Shown here: one piece after another, positions 1-5,438 of the stretch
How positions within the stretch are numbered: the first letter of the stretch is position 1
How the letters are laid out: the number at the start of each line of letters is the position of its first letter
NCBI GenBank assembly: GCA_965370715.1
Contig: CBDUVQ010000027.1
Span: forward strand, 1 to 11,270
Direction: 5' to 3'
DNA from: JAFCBV01 sp965370715
GTDB taxonomy: Archaea > EX4484-52 > B79-G9
Length of the DNA: 11,270 bases
Notes under the pieces: model-generated
Database searches by the model: none
The model's input: only the letters and a program-made list of their open reading frames with translations
Told to the model about the DNA's origin: nothing
Translations under genes and position numbers: made by a program

Positions 1-87
1 CTTCAACAGCGTTGGTGCGCCCATTGAAAGCTGAAGCGCACGTGCGCCGATAATCCTTGATCTCTCGAATCTTGTATATGTTTCCAT
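1..87 (-). CDS. rpoK: DNA-directed RNA polymerase subunit K, N-terminal part (cut by window edge)
   Basis: Only the first 29 codons are inside the window; the gene runs off the left edge. The translation reads METYTRFERSRIIGARALQL and continues SMGAPTLLK. The pattern T-R-[YF]-E-x-x-R-I-[IL]-G-x-R-A-x-Q-[IL]-x-x-G-A-P is the conserved core of archaeal RpoK, the homologue of eukaryotic Rpb6 and bacterial omega, which helps assemble and stabilise RNA polymerase. RpoK is a short protein of roughly 55-70 residues, so about half is missing. The ATG is preceded by GAGGT and GTGAT, both plausible ribosome binding sites. It starts 14 bases after the stop of the PAC2 gene and is probably the last visible member of that operon. 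The match is by family motif recognition only. Confidence 0.88.
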   Translation of the reverse strand, partial: METYTRFERSRIIGARALQLSMGAPTLLK

Positions 88-101
88 CAAATCACAACCT
101 C

Positions 102-893
102 TTAGCCAATATATCCTAAATGATCTCCGTCTGCGCCCTGTTTCGGACCGGCAGCCATCTTAGTATGAAGAGCCTCTATCTTCTTTATCACAGCTTCAAT
201 CTCCTTCACCCTTTTGTCTATCTTGGTCATGTCTATCTTTATTCCAAGATGTTTTACAATTACTTCAAGAACAGCTTCGGTTGCCTTCGGGTCTGACAAA
301 AGCATTCCTGATGTCTCGCCCATGAGGCAAACACCTTTCATACCTCTCTCGTGTCCCATGCTGATAAGAAGCCCTGATGCGCCTATTATCTGCCCGACAT
401 TTGTGTCCTTAAACTTGACGCCGTTTTTTTCAAAACCTTTTGCATATTCCATGTCAACGCCCGCACCGAACACCGTTGGTACACGTTCAACAAGCTCCCC
501 TGTCGCAAAGCCGCCTGTTGTTATTATTTCCTTTATGCCAAGCTCTTTTGCAAAATCAAGCACAGTCTCCACAATCTCATAATGCCCAAGAGAGTCTATG
601 CTCTGCGAATCGCCTACAAGAACAACTATGTCGCGCGATGTTCCGGCTTGCGCCTTTATGTAATAAAATTCGTTTTTCAGGCCAACCATTTTGCCGTCCT
701 TTTTCGCGTCTATCAAGACAACCGGAGGAAAGTGGTGCGAGGAAAGCTCTGCAAACTTTACTGCGCCAAGCTCTTCAATAAGGTACGCAACTGCGTTTCT
801 TCCAACATAACCGATTCCCGGAAGGCCTTCAACAAGTATTGCATTCTTTAATGCGGGCTTTTTTCCTGTAATAATGATTTTCGTGTCACTCAT
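102..893 (-). CDS. PAC2-family proteasome assembly chaperone
   Basis: A 263-residue soluble protein of the archaeal PAC2 family (COG2047), related to the chaperones that help assemble 20S proteasomes. The signature GLPGIGYVG lies at residues 23-31. Other family features are the GDSQS and ITTGGFATGE strands in the middle and GETSG followed by a helical region. The C-terminal part (about 215-247) is rich in Lys, Glu and Ile and probably forms a coiled coil. The protein ends in LGYIG. This resembles, but does not exactly match, the hydrophobic-Tyr-X tail that proteasome-binding factors use. The start ATG overlaps the end of the Nop10 gene by 8 bases (ATGAGTGA), which indicates translational coupling. 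Its place behind translation genes suggests co-expression with ribosome factors. The exact role in this organism is inferred from the family. Confidence 0.9.
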   Translation of the reverse strand: MSDTKIIITGKKPALKNAILVEGLPGIGYVGRNAVAYLIEELGAVKFAELSSHHFPPVVLIDAKKDGKMVGLKNEFYYIKAQAGTSRDIVVLVGDSQSIDSLGHYEIVETVLDFAKELGIKEIITTGGFATGELVERVPTVFGAGVDMEYAKGFEKNGVKFKDTNVGQIIGASGLLISMGHERGMKGVCLMGETSGMLLSDPKATEAVLEVIVKHLGIKIDMTKIDKRVKEIEAVIKKIEALHTKMAAGPKQGADGDHLGYIG

Positions 894-1059
894 GTTTCAT
901 CAACTCCTTCAATGCAATGCGCCTGTATTTTCCGTACTTGTCAGGTGGCGAGTACCGAAGCGGCTTAGGGTCGCGCGTTTTTGAGCCGCAGGAAGGGCAT
1001 TTGTCCTGCATAGTGTATTGCCAGCATTCAGTGCATCTCATGATATGGTGCGCACCCAT
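886..1059 (-). CDS. nop10: Ribosome biogenesis protein Nop10
   Basis: A 57-residue protein of the box H/ACA ribonucleoprotein, which guides pseudouridylation of rRNA together with Cbf5, Gar1 and L7Ae. Two zinc-binding pairs are visible, C9/C12 (CTEC) and C21/C24 (CPSC). They are followed by the Nop10 hallmark PLRYSPPDKYGKYRR at about residues 33-47. The archaeal protein normally has about 55-60 residues. Three starts are possible in frame: GTG at 1068, ATG at 1059 and ATG at 1041. I chose 1059 because it gives the usual length and GTGGAT lies three bases upstream; 1041 would leave almost nothing before the first cysteine pair. The gene lies 10 bases after the aIF2-alpha stop and overlaps the PAC2 start, so it is inside the same operon. 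Confidence 0.93.
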   Translation of the reverse strand: MGAHHIMRCTECWQYTMQDKCPSCGSKTRDPKPLRYSPPDKYGKYRRIALKELMKHE

Positions 1060-1069
1060 TTTATCCACA

Positions 1070-1846
1070 CTATGATTTGTCCCGTACGAACTCTGCTTCC
1101 CCGCCAGCTTTTGTTATGGCATCTATAATTTTACCATTCACCGTATTTATTGATTTTTCGCAGTCAATATAGTTTTTTGCAACTGCCTCAATCTTGTATT
1201 TAGGCGCGCCAAAATAAGACACCTTTATTCCTTTTGTCAGATTTGATGTAAGTGCCTTCTTTATTACGTTTATGCCATCAGAGGCATAAGAGCGAATTAT
1301 AAGGTTTCCTGTTATTGAAACTTCTTTCGGCTTTATGTTCTTTTTTGCGAAGTCTTCAATCTTTTTTGCCCATGCAGAATCAATGCCTTCTTTTTCAAGC
1401 TCTGATGCACCGAATTCCGCAGCAGCTTCAAATGCAGAATAAAGGGTTCCGAACTTTTTCTGCATCTCGAATCCACATACCTTGTATGCCTCTTCCTTTG
1501 TCTTGCCAATGTCTTCTGCAACAAATCCAAGCAGGTTGTCTGCCTTTTTCTCATTTCTGCTCTCAGTTATCTTTGCCCTGCGAACTGACGGCGAGACTCT
1601 CTTTATTGAAAGATTTATATATCCCCGCGACGGGTCGATTGCAGTCACCTTGGCAACTGTTTTCTTGCCTACGCTAACAAAGTCCCTTATGCTTCGAACC
1701 CAGGTACTTGCTACTTCAGAAATATGTATCATGCCGGAAAGGCCCTGATATTCGTCCAGATCTGCGAACGCACTGTTAGGGTTCACGGATTTTACAGTAA
1801 TTAGTACGTATTCTCCTTCTTCAGGGCATTTTTTATAACTAGGCAT
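1070..1846 (-). CDS. eif2a: Translation initiation factor aIF2 subunit alpha
   Basis: A 258-residue protein, the usual length for archaeal aIF2-alpha. As part of the aIF2 heterotrimer it helps bring initiator tRNA to the small ribosomal subunit. An N-terminal S1/OB RNA-binding domain covers about residues 10-84, with GEYVLITVKSV, GMIHISEVA and the closing strand RGYINLSIKRVS. A helical domain follows to about 165. The C-terminal alpha-beta domain (about 173-258), which binds the gamma subunit, includes VSITGNLIIRSYASDGI. The loop after HISE reads VASTWVRSIRD, corresponding to the region phosphorylated in the eukaryotic factor; I cannot say whether that happens here. A strong ribosome binding site, GGTGGAG at 1861-1855, lies 8 bases before the ATG. 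The S27e-aIF2-alpha-Nop10 order is a widely conserved archaeal arrangement. Confidence 0.96.
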   Translation of the reverse strand: MPSYKKCPEEGEYVLITVKSVNPNSAFADLDEYQGLSGMIHISEVASTWVRSIRDFVSVGKKTVAKVTAIDPSRGYINLSIKRVSPSVRRAKITESRNEKKADNLLGFVAEDIGKTKEEAYKVCGFEMQKKFGTLYSAFEAAAEFGASELEKEGIDSAWAKKIEDFAKKNIKPKEVSITGNLIIRSYASDGINVIKKALTSNLTKGIKVSYFGAPKYKIEAVAKNYIDCEKSINTVNGKIIDAITKAGGEAEFVRDKS

Positions 1847-1874
1847 TATTATGACTCCACCAAAGCAGGGTCAG

Positions 1875-2042
1875 CTACTCAAGAATCTGTATGACTGTTG
1901 CTGAAACGCTGCATTCCCCGCCAGTATTTTTTGCAAGAACGTCCTCACAGACAAGGCATTTGACCTCTGTTGCAGGCTTGCTGAAAATATTTTGCTCGTT
2001 ATTGCACTTCGGGCACTTTACTTTTACAAATTTGCCGCTCAT
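1875..2042 (-). CDS. rps27e: Small ribosomal subunit protein eS27 (S27e)
   Basis: This gene of 55 codons was found by translating the gap between L44e and aIF2-alpha. The protein begins MSGKFVKVKCPKCNNEQNIF and ends in SVSATVIQILE. Zinc-ribbon cysteines are C10, C13, C29 and C32 (CPKC and CLVC). The F-S-K-P-A-T-E-V-K-C and C-x-V-C-x-x-x-L-A-x-x-T-G-G patterns are typical of archaeal S27e, which normally has 55-65 residues. The ATG has GGAGTGA five bases upstream, inside the end of the L44e gene, with 5 bases between the L44e stop and this start. The stop TAG lies 28 bases before aIF2-alpha. It is a zinc-binding component of the small ribosomal subunit shared by archaea and eukaryotes. Confidence 0.95.
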   Translation of the reverse strand: MSGKFVKVKCPKCNNEQNIFSKPATEVKCLVCEDVLAKNTGGECSVSATVIQILE

Positions 2043-2047
2043 GCTGC

Positions 2048-2371
2048 TCACTCCTTTGCCTCGATTTCAAACTTTTTTGCGCGAATCGGATTGCTTCCCT
2101 GGCTCTTCTTGCCGCAATCCTTGCACTTGTATCTTAAAAGTATTTTCTGGGATGTCTTTGCACCATATTTCACACCGTTCTGGATAAGCGGATACGGGGA
2201 GCCACCATAGCCTTTATTGACCTTCTTAAGCCTGTATCGGCTTCCTGCCTTCAGGTTGCTGGTCTTTCTTCTCCCGCTTGTCTTCACGCGATCTACTGTC
2301 TGCTCTGTGTGCTTTTTGCATGTTGGACAATAGTGCGAAGTTGTTTTTGGAATCTTGATGTCAATCACCAT
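2048..2371 (-). CDS. rpl44e: Large ribosomal subunit protein eL42 (L44e)
   Basis: A 107-residue basic protein of the large ribosomal subunit, shared by archaea and eukaryotes. It begins MVIDIKIPKTTSHYCPTCKK, the classic N-terminus of the family (K-x-P-K-x-x-x-x-Y-C-P-x-C-x-x-H). Zinc pairs are C15/C18 and C83/C86. The conserved loop KGYGGSPYP lies at 53-61. An in-frame start 11 codons further upstream exists, but the residues it adds do not resemble the family. The inner ATG gives the family N-terminus and fits the position of the TATA box. At 107 residues it is slightly longer than the roughly 92-96 I expect for archaeal members; the extra length is at the charged C-terminal tail. It is the first gene of the translation operon. 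Confidence 0.95.
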   Translation of the reverse strand: MVIDIKIPKTTSHYCPTCKKHTEQTVDRVKTSGRRKTSNLKAGSRYRLKKVNKGYGGSPYPLIQNGVKYGAKTSQKILLRYKCKDCGKKSQGSNPIRAKKFEIEAKE

Positions 2372-2372
2372 A

Positions 2373-2394
2373 CGTTTACAAGAAAACGTGTAAA
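2373..2394. repeat. Overlapping inverted repeats at the L44e transcription start
   Basis: Two small inverted repeats overlap between the TATA box and the L44e ATG. One pairs 2375-2380 (tttaca) with 2389-2394 (tgtaaa). The other pairs 2373-2377 (cgttt) with 2384-2388 (aaacg). They cannot form fully at the same time. The position, across the predicted transcription start, would suit an operator or a small leader hairpin. Arms of 5-6 bases in an AT-rich leader can also arise by chance. Confidence 0.35.
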
Positions 2395-2409
2395 TAGTGC
2401 CCAAGCAAA

Positions 2410-2418
2410 TTATATAAA
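2410..2418 (-). promoter_or_regulatory. TATA box of the L44e-S27e-aIF2-alpha-Nop10-PAC2-rpoK operon
   Basis: On the minus strand the sequence is TTTATATAA, an excellent archaeal TATA element. Its centre is about 43 bases before the L44e ATG. With the usual spacing of about 25 bases to the start of transcription, the mRNA would begin near 2386-2390, with a leader of about 15-20 bases. It lies in the 81-base gap between the CDP-alcohol transferase gene and L44e. Confidence 0.75.
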
Positions 2419-2452
2419 GGTTGTGAGGACTTTGCCTTAGTTGAAAGCGCGC

Positions 2453-3163
2453 TTAATTTTGTTTCTTCTTTGCCTCAATTATGGGCCCTGCCAAAATATA
2501 GTAAAGGAACGGGAATACAAGAAACTTGTTTGGGTCAATAAGCATCACTACAACTGCTAAAAGCGCAAAGCCAAATATGAAAAGCGACATGTTCTTGGTT
2601 CTTATGCGCTGCTTGAAATTCGGGTATCTTATGTTTGACACCATCAGGTACGACAATACGAGCACCCATATTGCGAGTTGGTTGGATGCAATATTTGTGC
2701 CTGAAAGCACAAGCATGGCAAGGAACGCACCGACAGCAGGTATCGGAAGCCCTATAAAATACGGCTCAGGCCCAAGGAGATTGAATCGCGCGAGGCGAAG
2801 TATGCCTCCTACAACAAGGCTTGCTGCAATAAGCATTCCAAGATAATTATACTGCTGGAACCACTGCATGTATACGAGAAATGCAGGGGCCGCTCCAAAA
2901 GATATTGCATCTGCAAGGGAATCTATCTCAACACCGAAGTCGCTTGTAACCCCCATCTTTCGCGCAACCCTCCCGTCCACAGCATCAAAGAGCATTGCAA
3001 CAAAAATGAAAATCGCTGCATCAGAAAAAGCACCTCTTGCAGTGTAAATTATTGATAAAAAACCTGAGATTGCATTTGCAACTGTGAAAAATGTCGGAAG
3101 GCCTGTGCGTATCCGCGCTGAAGCCGCGCGCCTTTTTCCACCGGTCTTGTATTTGTAGGGCAT
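2453..3163 (-). CDS. CDP-alcohol phosphatidyltransferase, serine synthase type (probable archaetidylserine synthase)
   Basis: A 236-residue integral membrane enzyme expected to transfer CDP-activated archaeol to serine, the first step toward serine and ethanolamine head groups. The complete family signature D-x2-D-G-x2-A-R-x8-G-x3-D-x3-D is present: D60, D63, G64, A67, R68, G77, D81 and D85. The following SFGAAPA, about residues 88-94, is characteristic of the PssA-like branch rather than the inositol- or glycerol-phosphate branches. Several hydrophobic segments follow, with the last near 215-230 and a lysine-rich tail (EAKKKQN). The N-terminus is basic, with PYKYKTGGKRR before the first membrane region. 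It has its own promoter and is separated by 135 bases from the decarboxylase that would use its product. The lipid substrate is inferred from the archaeal context. Confidence 0.88.
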   Translation of the reverse strand: MPYKYKTGGKRRAASARIRTGLPTFFTVANAISGFLSIIYTARGAFSDAAIFIFVAMLFDAVDGRVARKMGVTSDFGVEIDSLADAISFGAAPAFLVYMQWFQQYNYLGMLIAASLVVGGILRLARFNLLGPEPYFIGLPIPAVGAFLAMLVLSGTNIASNQLAIWVLVLSYLMVSNIRYPNFKQRIRTKNMSLFIFGFALLAVVVMLIDPNKFLVFPFLYYILAGPIIEAKKKQN

Positions 3164-3192
3164 ATTGTCTCAAGAAACTTTCTTCTCACTTA

Positions 3193-3203
3193 CTTATATT
3201 ATT
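3193..3203 (-). promoter_or_regulatory. Probable TATA box of the CDP-alcohol transferase gene
   Basis: On the minus strand the sequence is AATAATATAAG, with an A-rich upstream side that could serve as a B recognition element. Its centre is about 35 bases before the ATG at 3163, predicting a leader of roughly 10 bases. It is weaker than the L44e element, but it lies between a likely terminator and the gene. Confidence 0.5.
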
Positions 3204-3217
3204 TTTCGCGAGCGAAT

Positions 3218-3249
3218 CCGCAAGCGACATGCTCGTCTTGCTTGCGCGG
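3218..3249. repeat. Imperfect inverted repeat
   Basis: The left arm ccgcaagc (3218-3225) pairs with the right arm gcttgcgcgg (3240-3249), with a two-base bulge and a 14-base loop. The segment is much more GC-rich than the surrounding gap. No T-run follows the stem directly, so it is not a bacterial-style terminator. Confidence 0.4.
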
Positions 3250-3257
3250 TGAGCCGT

Positions 3258-3275
3258 GAAAAAGCTTGAAAAGCC
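3258..3275 (-). terminator. Possible T-rich terminator after the lipid operon
   Basis: On the minus strand the segment reads GGCTTTTCAAGCTTTTTC, with runs of four and five T about 25-40 bases after the stop of the decarboxylase gene. Archaeal intrinsic termination uses runs of T without needing a hairpin. These runs are short, so the call is tentative. Confidence 0.35.
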
Positions 3276-3292
3276 TAACCGTGTTAACCGTG
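3276..3292. repeat. Two-copy direct repeat taaccgtg
   Basis: The octamer taaccgtg occurs at 3276-3283 and again at 3285-3292, a 9-base period, just after the decarboxylase gene. On the minus strand it reads CACGGTTA twice. Two copies are too few to assign a function. Confidence 0.5.
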
Positions 3293-3298
3293 GGGTTT

Positions 3299-3964
3299 TC
3301 ATGATTTTTTCAGGCGAATTAAAGCTGTCTTTCCTGCAGAAACCTGCTCTCCCTTTTTTACAAGAATTTTTTTTACACTTGATTTTGGCACAAAAACATC
3401 TGTGCGCGAGCCAAAGCGAATCATCCCTATTTTTTGCCCCTGCAAAACAGTCTCTTTTTCATGTACCCAAGAGACAATGCGCCTTGCAACGAGACCAACT
3501 ATCTGGACAACGAGCGCGTCCGACTTTTTGCCCTTTATCAGAATGAAGTTTTTGGAATTGTTTTTTGCGCTCTCAAGAAATGCAGGTGCAAAGCCACGAC
3601 CCATTTTAACTTGCTTCTTCACAACACCTTTAACCGGAGCCCGGTTAATATGCACATCAAATGGCGACAGAAAAACAGAAATCTGCACTGCCTTTACCTT
3701 CAGAAATTTGGATTCGTAAGTCTCACAAATATCTATGATTTTTCCGTCGCACGCTGAATAAACCAGCGTGTCATCAGAAACTGTATTTCGCGCAGGGTCT
3801 CTAAAAAACCACACACAGAACGCCCCTGCCATTAAAAACAATATAGACACATATCTGTTAAAAAAATAAGAGACTGATGAAAATACCAGAAATACAAAAA
3901 AGAAATAATATCCATCGCGAAGAATATGCATGAATTCCACAAGGTCTTGCTTAAATAAGCGCAT
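3299..3964 (-). CDS. Phosphatidylserine (archaetidylserine) decarboxylase, short form
   Basis: A pyruvoyl-dependent membrane-associated decarboxylase that would turn archaetidylserine into archaetidylethanolamine. It is made as a proenzyme that cuts itself before a serine. The motif RFGSR places this serine at residue 186, with G185 before it. The assisting Asp is probably D73 (SACDGKI) and the His H105 (SPFDVHINRAP). A hydrophobic hairpin at about residues 19-53 precedes the FFRDPAR motif. With the chosen ATG the protein has 221 residues, typical of the short type, and the N-terminal MRLFKQDLVEFMHILRDGYY fits related enzymes. AGGA lies 8 bases before this start, and the gene overlaps the thioredoxin gene by 14 bases. 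A second ATG at 3931 is possible. It is the last gene of the mevalonate-lipid operon. The substrate is inferred from the archaeal context. Confidence 0.88.
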   Translation of the reverse strand: MRLFKQDLVEFMHILRDGYYFFFVFLVFSSVSYFFNRYVSILFLMAGAFCVWFFRDPARNTVSDDTLVYSACDGKIIDICETYESKFLKVKAVQISVFLSPFDVHINRAPVKGVVKKQVKMGRGFAPAFLESAKNNSKNFILIKGKKSDALVVQIVGLVARRIVSWVHEKETVLQGQKIGMIRFGSRTDVFVPKSSVKKILVKKGEQVSAGKTALIRLKKS

Positions 3965-4271
3965 CAATCTTTTCCTGAAGAGCCTCTTTCGGAAGCGCAC
4001 CGACCATGCGCTCGACTTCTTTTCCGCCCTTAAAAACAATAAGTGTCGGAATGCTCATAATGCTGTATTTTTGCGCAACCGCCCGAGCCTCGTCAGTGTC
4101 AAGCTTTGCAAATTTCATCGTTCCTTCGTATTCTCCTGCAAGCCCTTCAAAGACAGGCGCAAGTATTTTGCACGGAGGACACCATGTTGCCCAAAAATCT
4201 ACAATCACAGGAATCTCTGACTGCATGACTTCGCTGTCAAAATTTTCCTCTGTCAGATGAACCAAATCCAT
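3951..4271 (-). CDS. Thioredoxin
   Basis: A 106-residue single-domain thioredoxin, the normal length. The active site is WCPPC (C31 and C34) in the context DFWATWCPPCKILAPVFE. The cis-proline is P75 in SIPTLIVFKGGKEV, so the fold and both catalytic elements are intact. Most thioredoxins have WCGPC; a proline in the first variable position usually shifts the redox potential, but I cannot predict its value. There is no signal peptide, so it acts in the cytoplasm. The ATG lies 9 bases after the membrane-protein stop, with GTGAT just upstream. The gene overlaps the start chosen for the decarboxylase. Its place within a lipid-synthesis operon suggests that it may keep a cysteine enzyme of the pathway, thiolase or HMG-CoA synthase, reduced. 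That link is inference. Confidence 0.93.
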   Translation of the reverse strand: MDLVHLTEENFDSEVMQSEIPVIVDFWATWCPPCKILAPVFEGLAGEYEGTMKFAKLDTDEARAVAQKYSIMSIPTLIVFKGGKEVERMVGALPKEALQEKIDALI

Positions 4272-4280
4272 AACATCACA

Positions 4281-5021
4281 TTATGCAAGCATGCTTAAAA
4301 CTGTTTCCCCAAAGCGCGAGAAAATGAAATAGTTGAACGTCAGATGGCTCGCGGCAAATAATAAAGTCGTAAAAATCCTTGAGCGAAACACAAAAAGATA
4401 TACTGCGCACGTTGTCACATCATACACCAGTGTCAAAACCATTCCAAGCGTAAGTATGTTCATTGCCGGCAGGGTGCCTGCAAGAAACCCTGTAAGAATC
4501 ATTCCTCCAAGCGCAACAGGCATCCACTTTACATCCTCTTCAGTATAGACAACGCTTATCGGGAGTGCTATTAGCCCGATTAAAACAGCAGGCCACGGAC
4601 CGTAAAGCATTCCGGTAATCGCCATGCCAAATATTATTGTCTCAAATCCTATGCTGATTCCGCGAAGAAATCTCTGGTGAATCCTGCTCGCGATTCCAAG
4701 CGCAATGAATGAGACAACCAAAAAGGCCGGGCGGTATAGAAAAAACAGTATAATTGTAGAGGCAACAAGGACAAAAGGATAATATAGCCTGTGCATCTTA
4801 AGAAAATTTATTGTCTCTGAAAGAGAGTCTTTTGTTGGAAGCTCTGGTATTGAAACTGAAAGCCCTTTTCTTTTTTCAGAAAAAGGTTTTGGTCCGAAAA
4901 CATTTTGCGCAAAAGAATCATGCCTTTTCAGATTCGTTTTTTCAGCCGAAGCCGACACGGCCTGAGCAGAAATACTTGGGTCAATCTTTTCTGCAAGACC
5001 GCCTGCTAATTTAGAAAACAT
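4281..5021 (-). CDS. Unrecognised polytopic membrane protein in the mevalonate-lipid operon
   Basis: I do not recognise a named family for this 246-residue protein. The first 75 or so residues are hydrophilic, rich in Ser, Lys and Ala, without a signal peptide, and are likely cytoplasmic. From about residue 80 there are six to seven hydrophobic segments (roughly 80-96, 97-112, 122-140, 143-159, 167-183, 186-212, 217-235). Notable residues in the last part are YDVTTCAVYLF near 200-210 and SHLTFNYFIFSRFG near 225-238. A YD-x-x-T followed by H-x-x-x-N recalls the membrane S components of ECF vitamin transporters, but this is only a resemblance. It begins 2 bases after the DUF35 stop and ends 9 bases before thioredoxin, so it is surely co-transcribed with HMG-CoA synthase. 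A role in lipid or precursor handling is possible but unproven. Confidence 0.85.
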   Translation of the reverse strand: MFSKLAGGLAEKIDPSISAQAVSASAEKTNLKRHDSFAQNVFGPKPFSEKRKGLSVSIPELPTKDSLSETINFLKMHRLYYPFVLVASTIILFFLYRPAFLVVSFIALGIASRIHQRFLRGISIGFETIIFGMAITGMLYGPWPAVLIGLIALPISVVYTEEDVKWMPVALGGMILTGFLAGTLPAMNILTLGMVLTLVYDVTTCAVYLFVFRSRIFTTLLFAASHLTFNYFIFSRFGETVLSMLA

Positions 5022-5023
5022 TT

Positions 5024-5434
5024 TTAAGACTCTCGTACTGGAGTGAATTTTGTTCCGTAGTGTATGATTCCCTCATCCCCGTCCTCGTACATCTTTCGGA
5101 ATGTCGCCCTAACACTCTGCCCGATCTTTAGCTCATCAGACTTGTAGTCAACAATCTGGGCTGTAAGCATTGGCCCCTCTTCAAGCTGCACAATTGCCAC
5201 TGCATAAGGTATTTGCTTCTCATAACCAGAAGGTGCTGCATGAACAATCGTGTATGTCACTATTTTTCCGACGCCCATAAATTTTTTATCTGAGATTTTG
5301 CCATGGCGCCTACACGTCGGGCAAAGCTCGCGCGGTGGATAATAATTCGTCTTGCATGTTTCACAGCGAGTACCAACTACCTGATACCTATTCTTGAACC
5401 TTCTCCAAACCCCAGGAACTGATGTTTTATGCAT
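5024..5434 (-). CDS. DUF35 zinc-ribbon/OB-fold protein of the thiolase-HMG-CoA synthase complex
   Basis: A 136-residue protein with a DUF35-type architecture (COG1545). An N-terminal helix (SVPGVWRRFKNRYQVVGTRC) leads into a rubredoxin-like zinc ribbon with C24, C27, C38 and C41. An OB-fold follows, with GKIVTYTIVHAAP and YAVAIVQLEEGPMLTAQIV. In the characterised archaeal acetoacetyl-CoA thiolase/HMG-CoA synthase complex, a protein of this family bridges the two enzymes and shares in the CoA-binding site, so that acetoacetyl-CoA is passed on directly. The gene starts 4 bases after the thiolase stop, in the same order as in other archaea, which strongly supports that role. The start ATG is the only one near the family N-terminus. 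Confidence 0.93.
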   Translation of the reverse strand: MHKTSVPGVWRRFKNRYQVVGTRCETCKTNYYPPRELCPTCRRHGKISDKKFMGVGKIVTYTIVHAAPSGYEKQIPYAVAIVQLEEGPMLTAQIVDYKSDELKIGQSVRATFRKMYEDGDEGIIHYGTKFTPVRES

Positions 5435-5438
5435 ATAA

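Larger units (their letters stand above)
3164..3298. other. Gene-free gap between the decarboxylase and the CDP-alcohol transferase
   Basis: This 135-base stretch holds no credible gene on either strand. Reading in the direction of transcription, it contains a 9-base-period direct repeat, T-rich tracts suitable for termination, a short imperfect inverted repeat, and a TATA-like element for the transferase gene. Confidence 0.6.

Noticed and set aside
214..582. A 122-codon plus-strand frame opposite the PAC2 gene
   Set aside because: The minus-strand protein carries family motifs throughout; the plus frame is Ser/Pro-rich antisense translation without recognisable features.
2445..2454. Perfect palindrome aagcgcgctt at the end of the CDP-alcohol transferase gene as a terminator
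   Set aside because: It has no loop and no following T-run on the minus strand, so there is no support for termination.
3256..3546. Plus-strand frame starting in the intergenic gap with a lysine-rich N-terminus
   Set aside because: Most of it is antisense to the decarboxylase, including the catalytic RFGSR region, and nothing suggests a plus-strand promoter.
3965..4039. Upstream extension of the decarboxylase frame to 4039
   Set aside because: It would overlap the thioredoxin gene by 89 bases and add an Arg/Lys-rich stretch not found in the short decarboxylase family.
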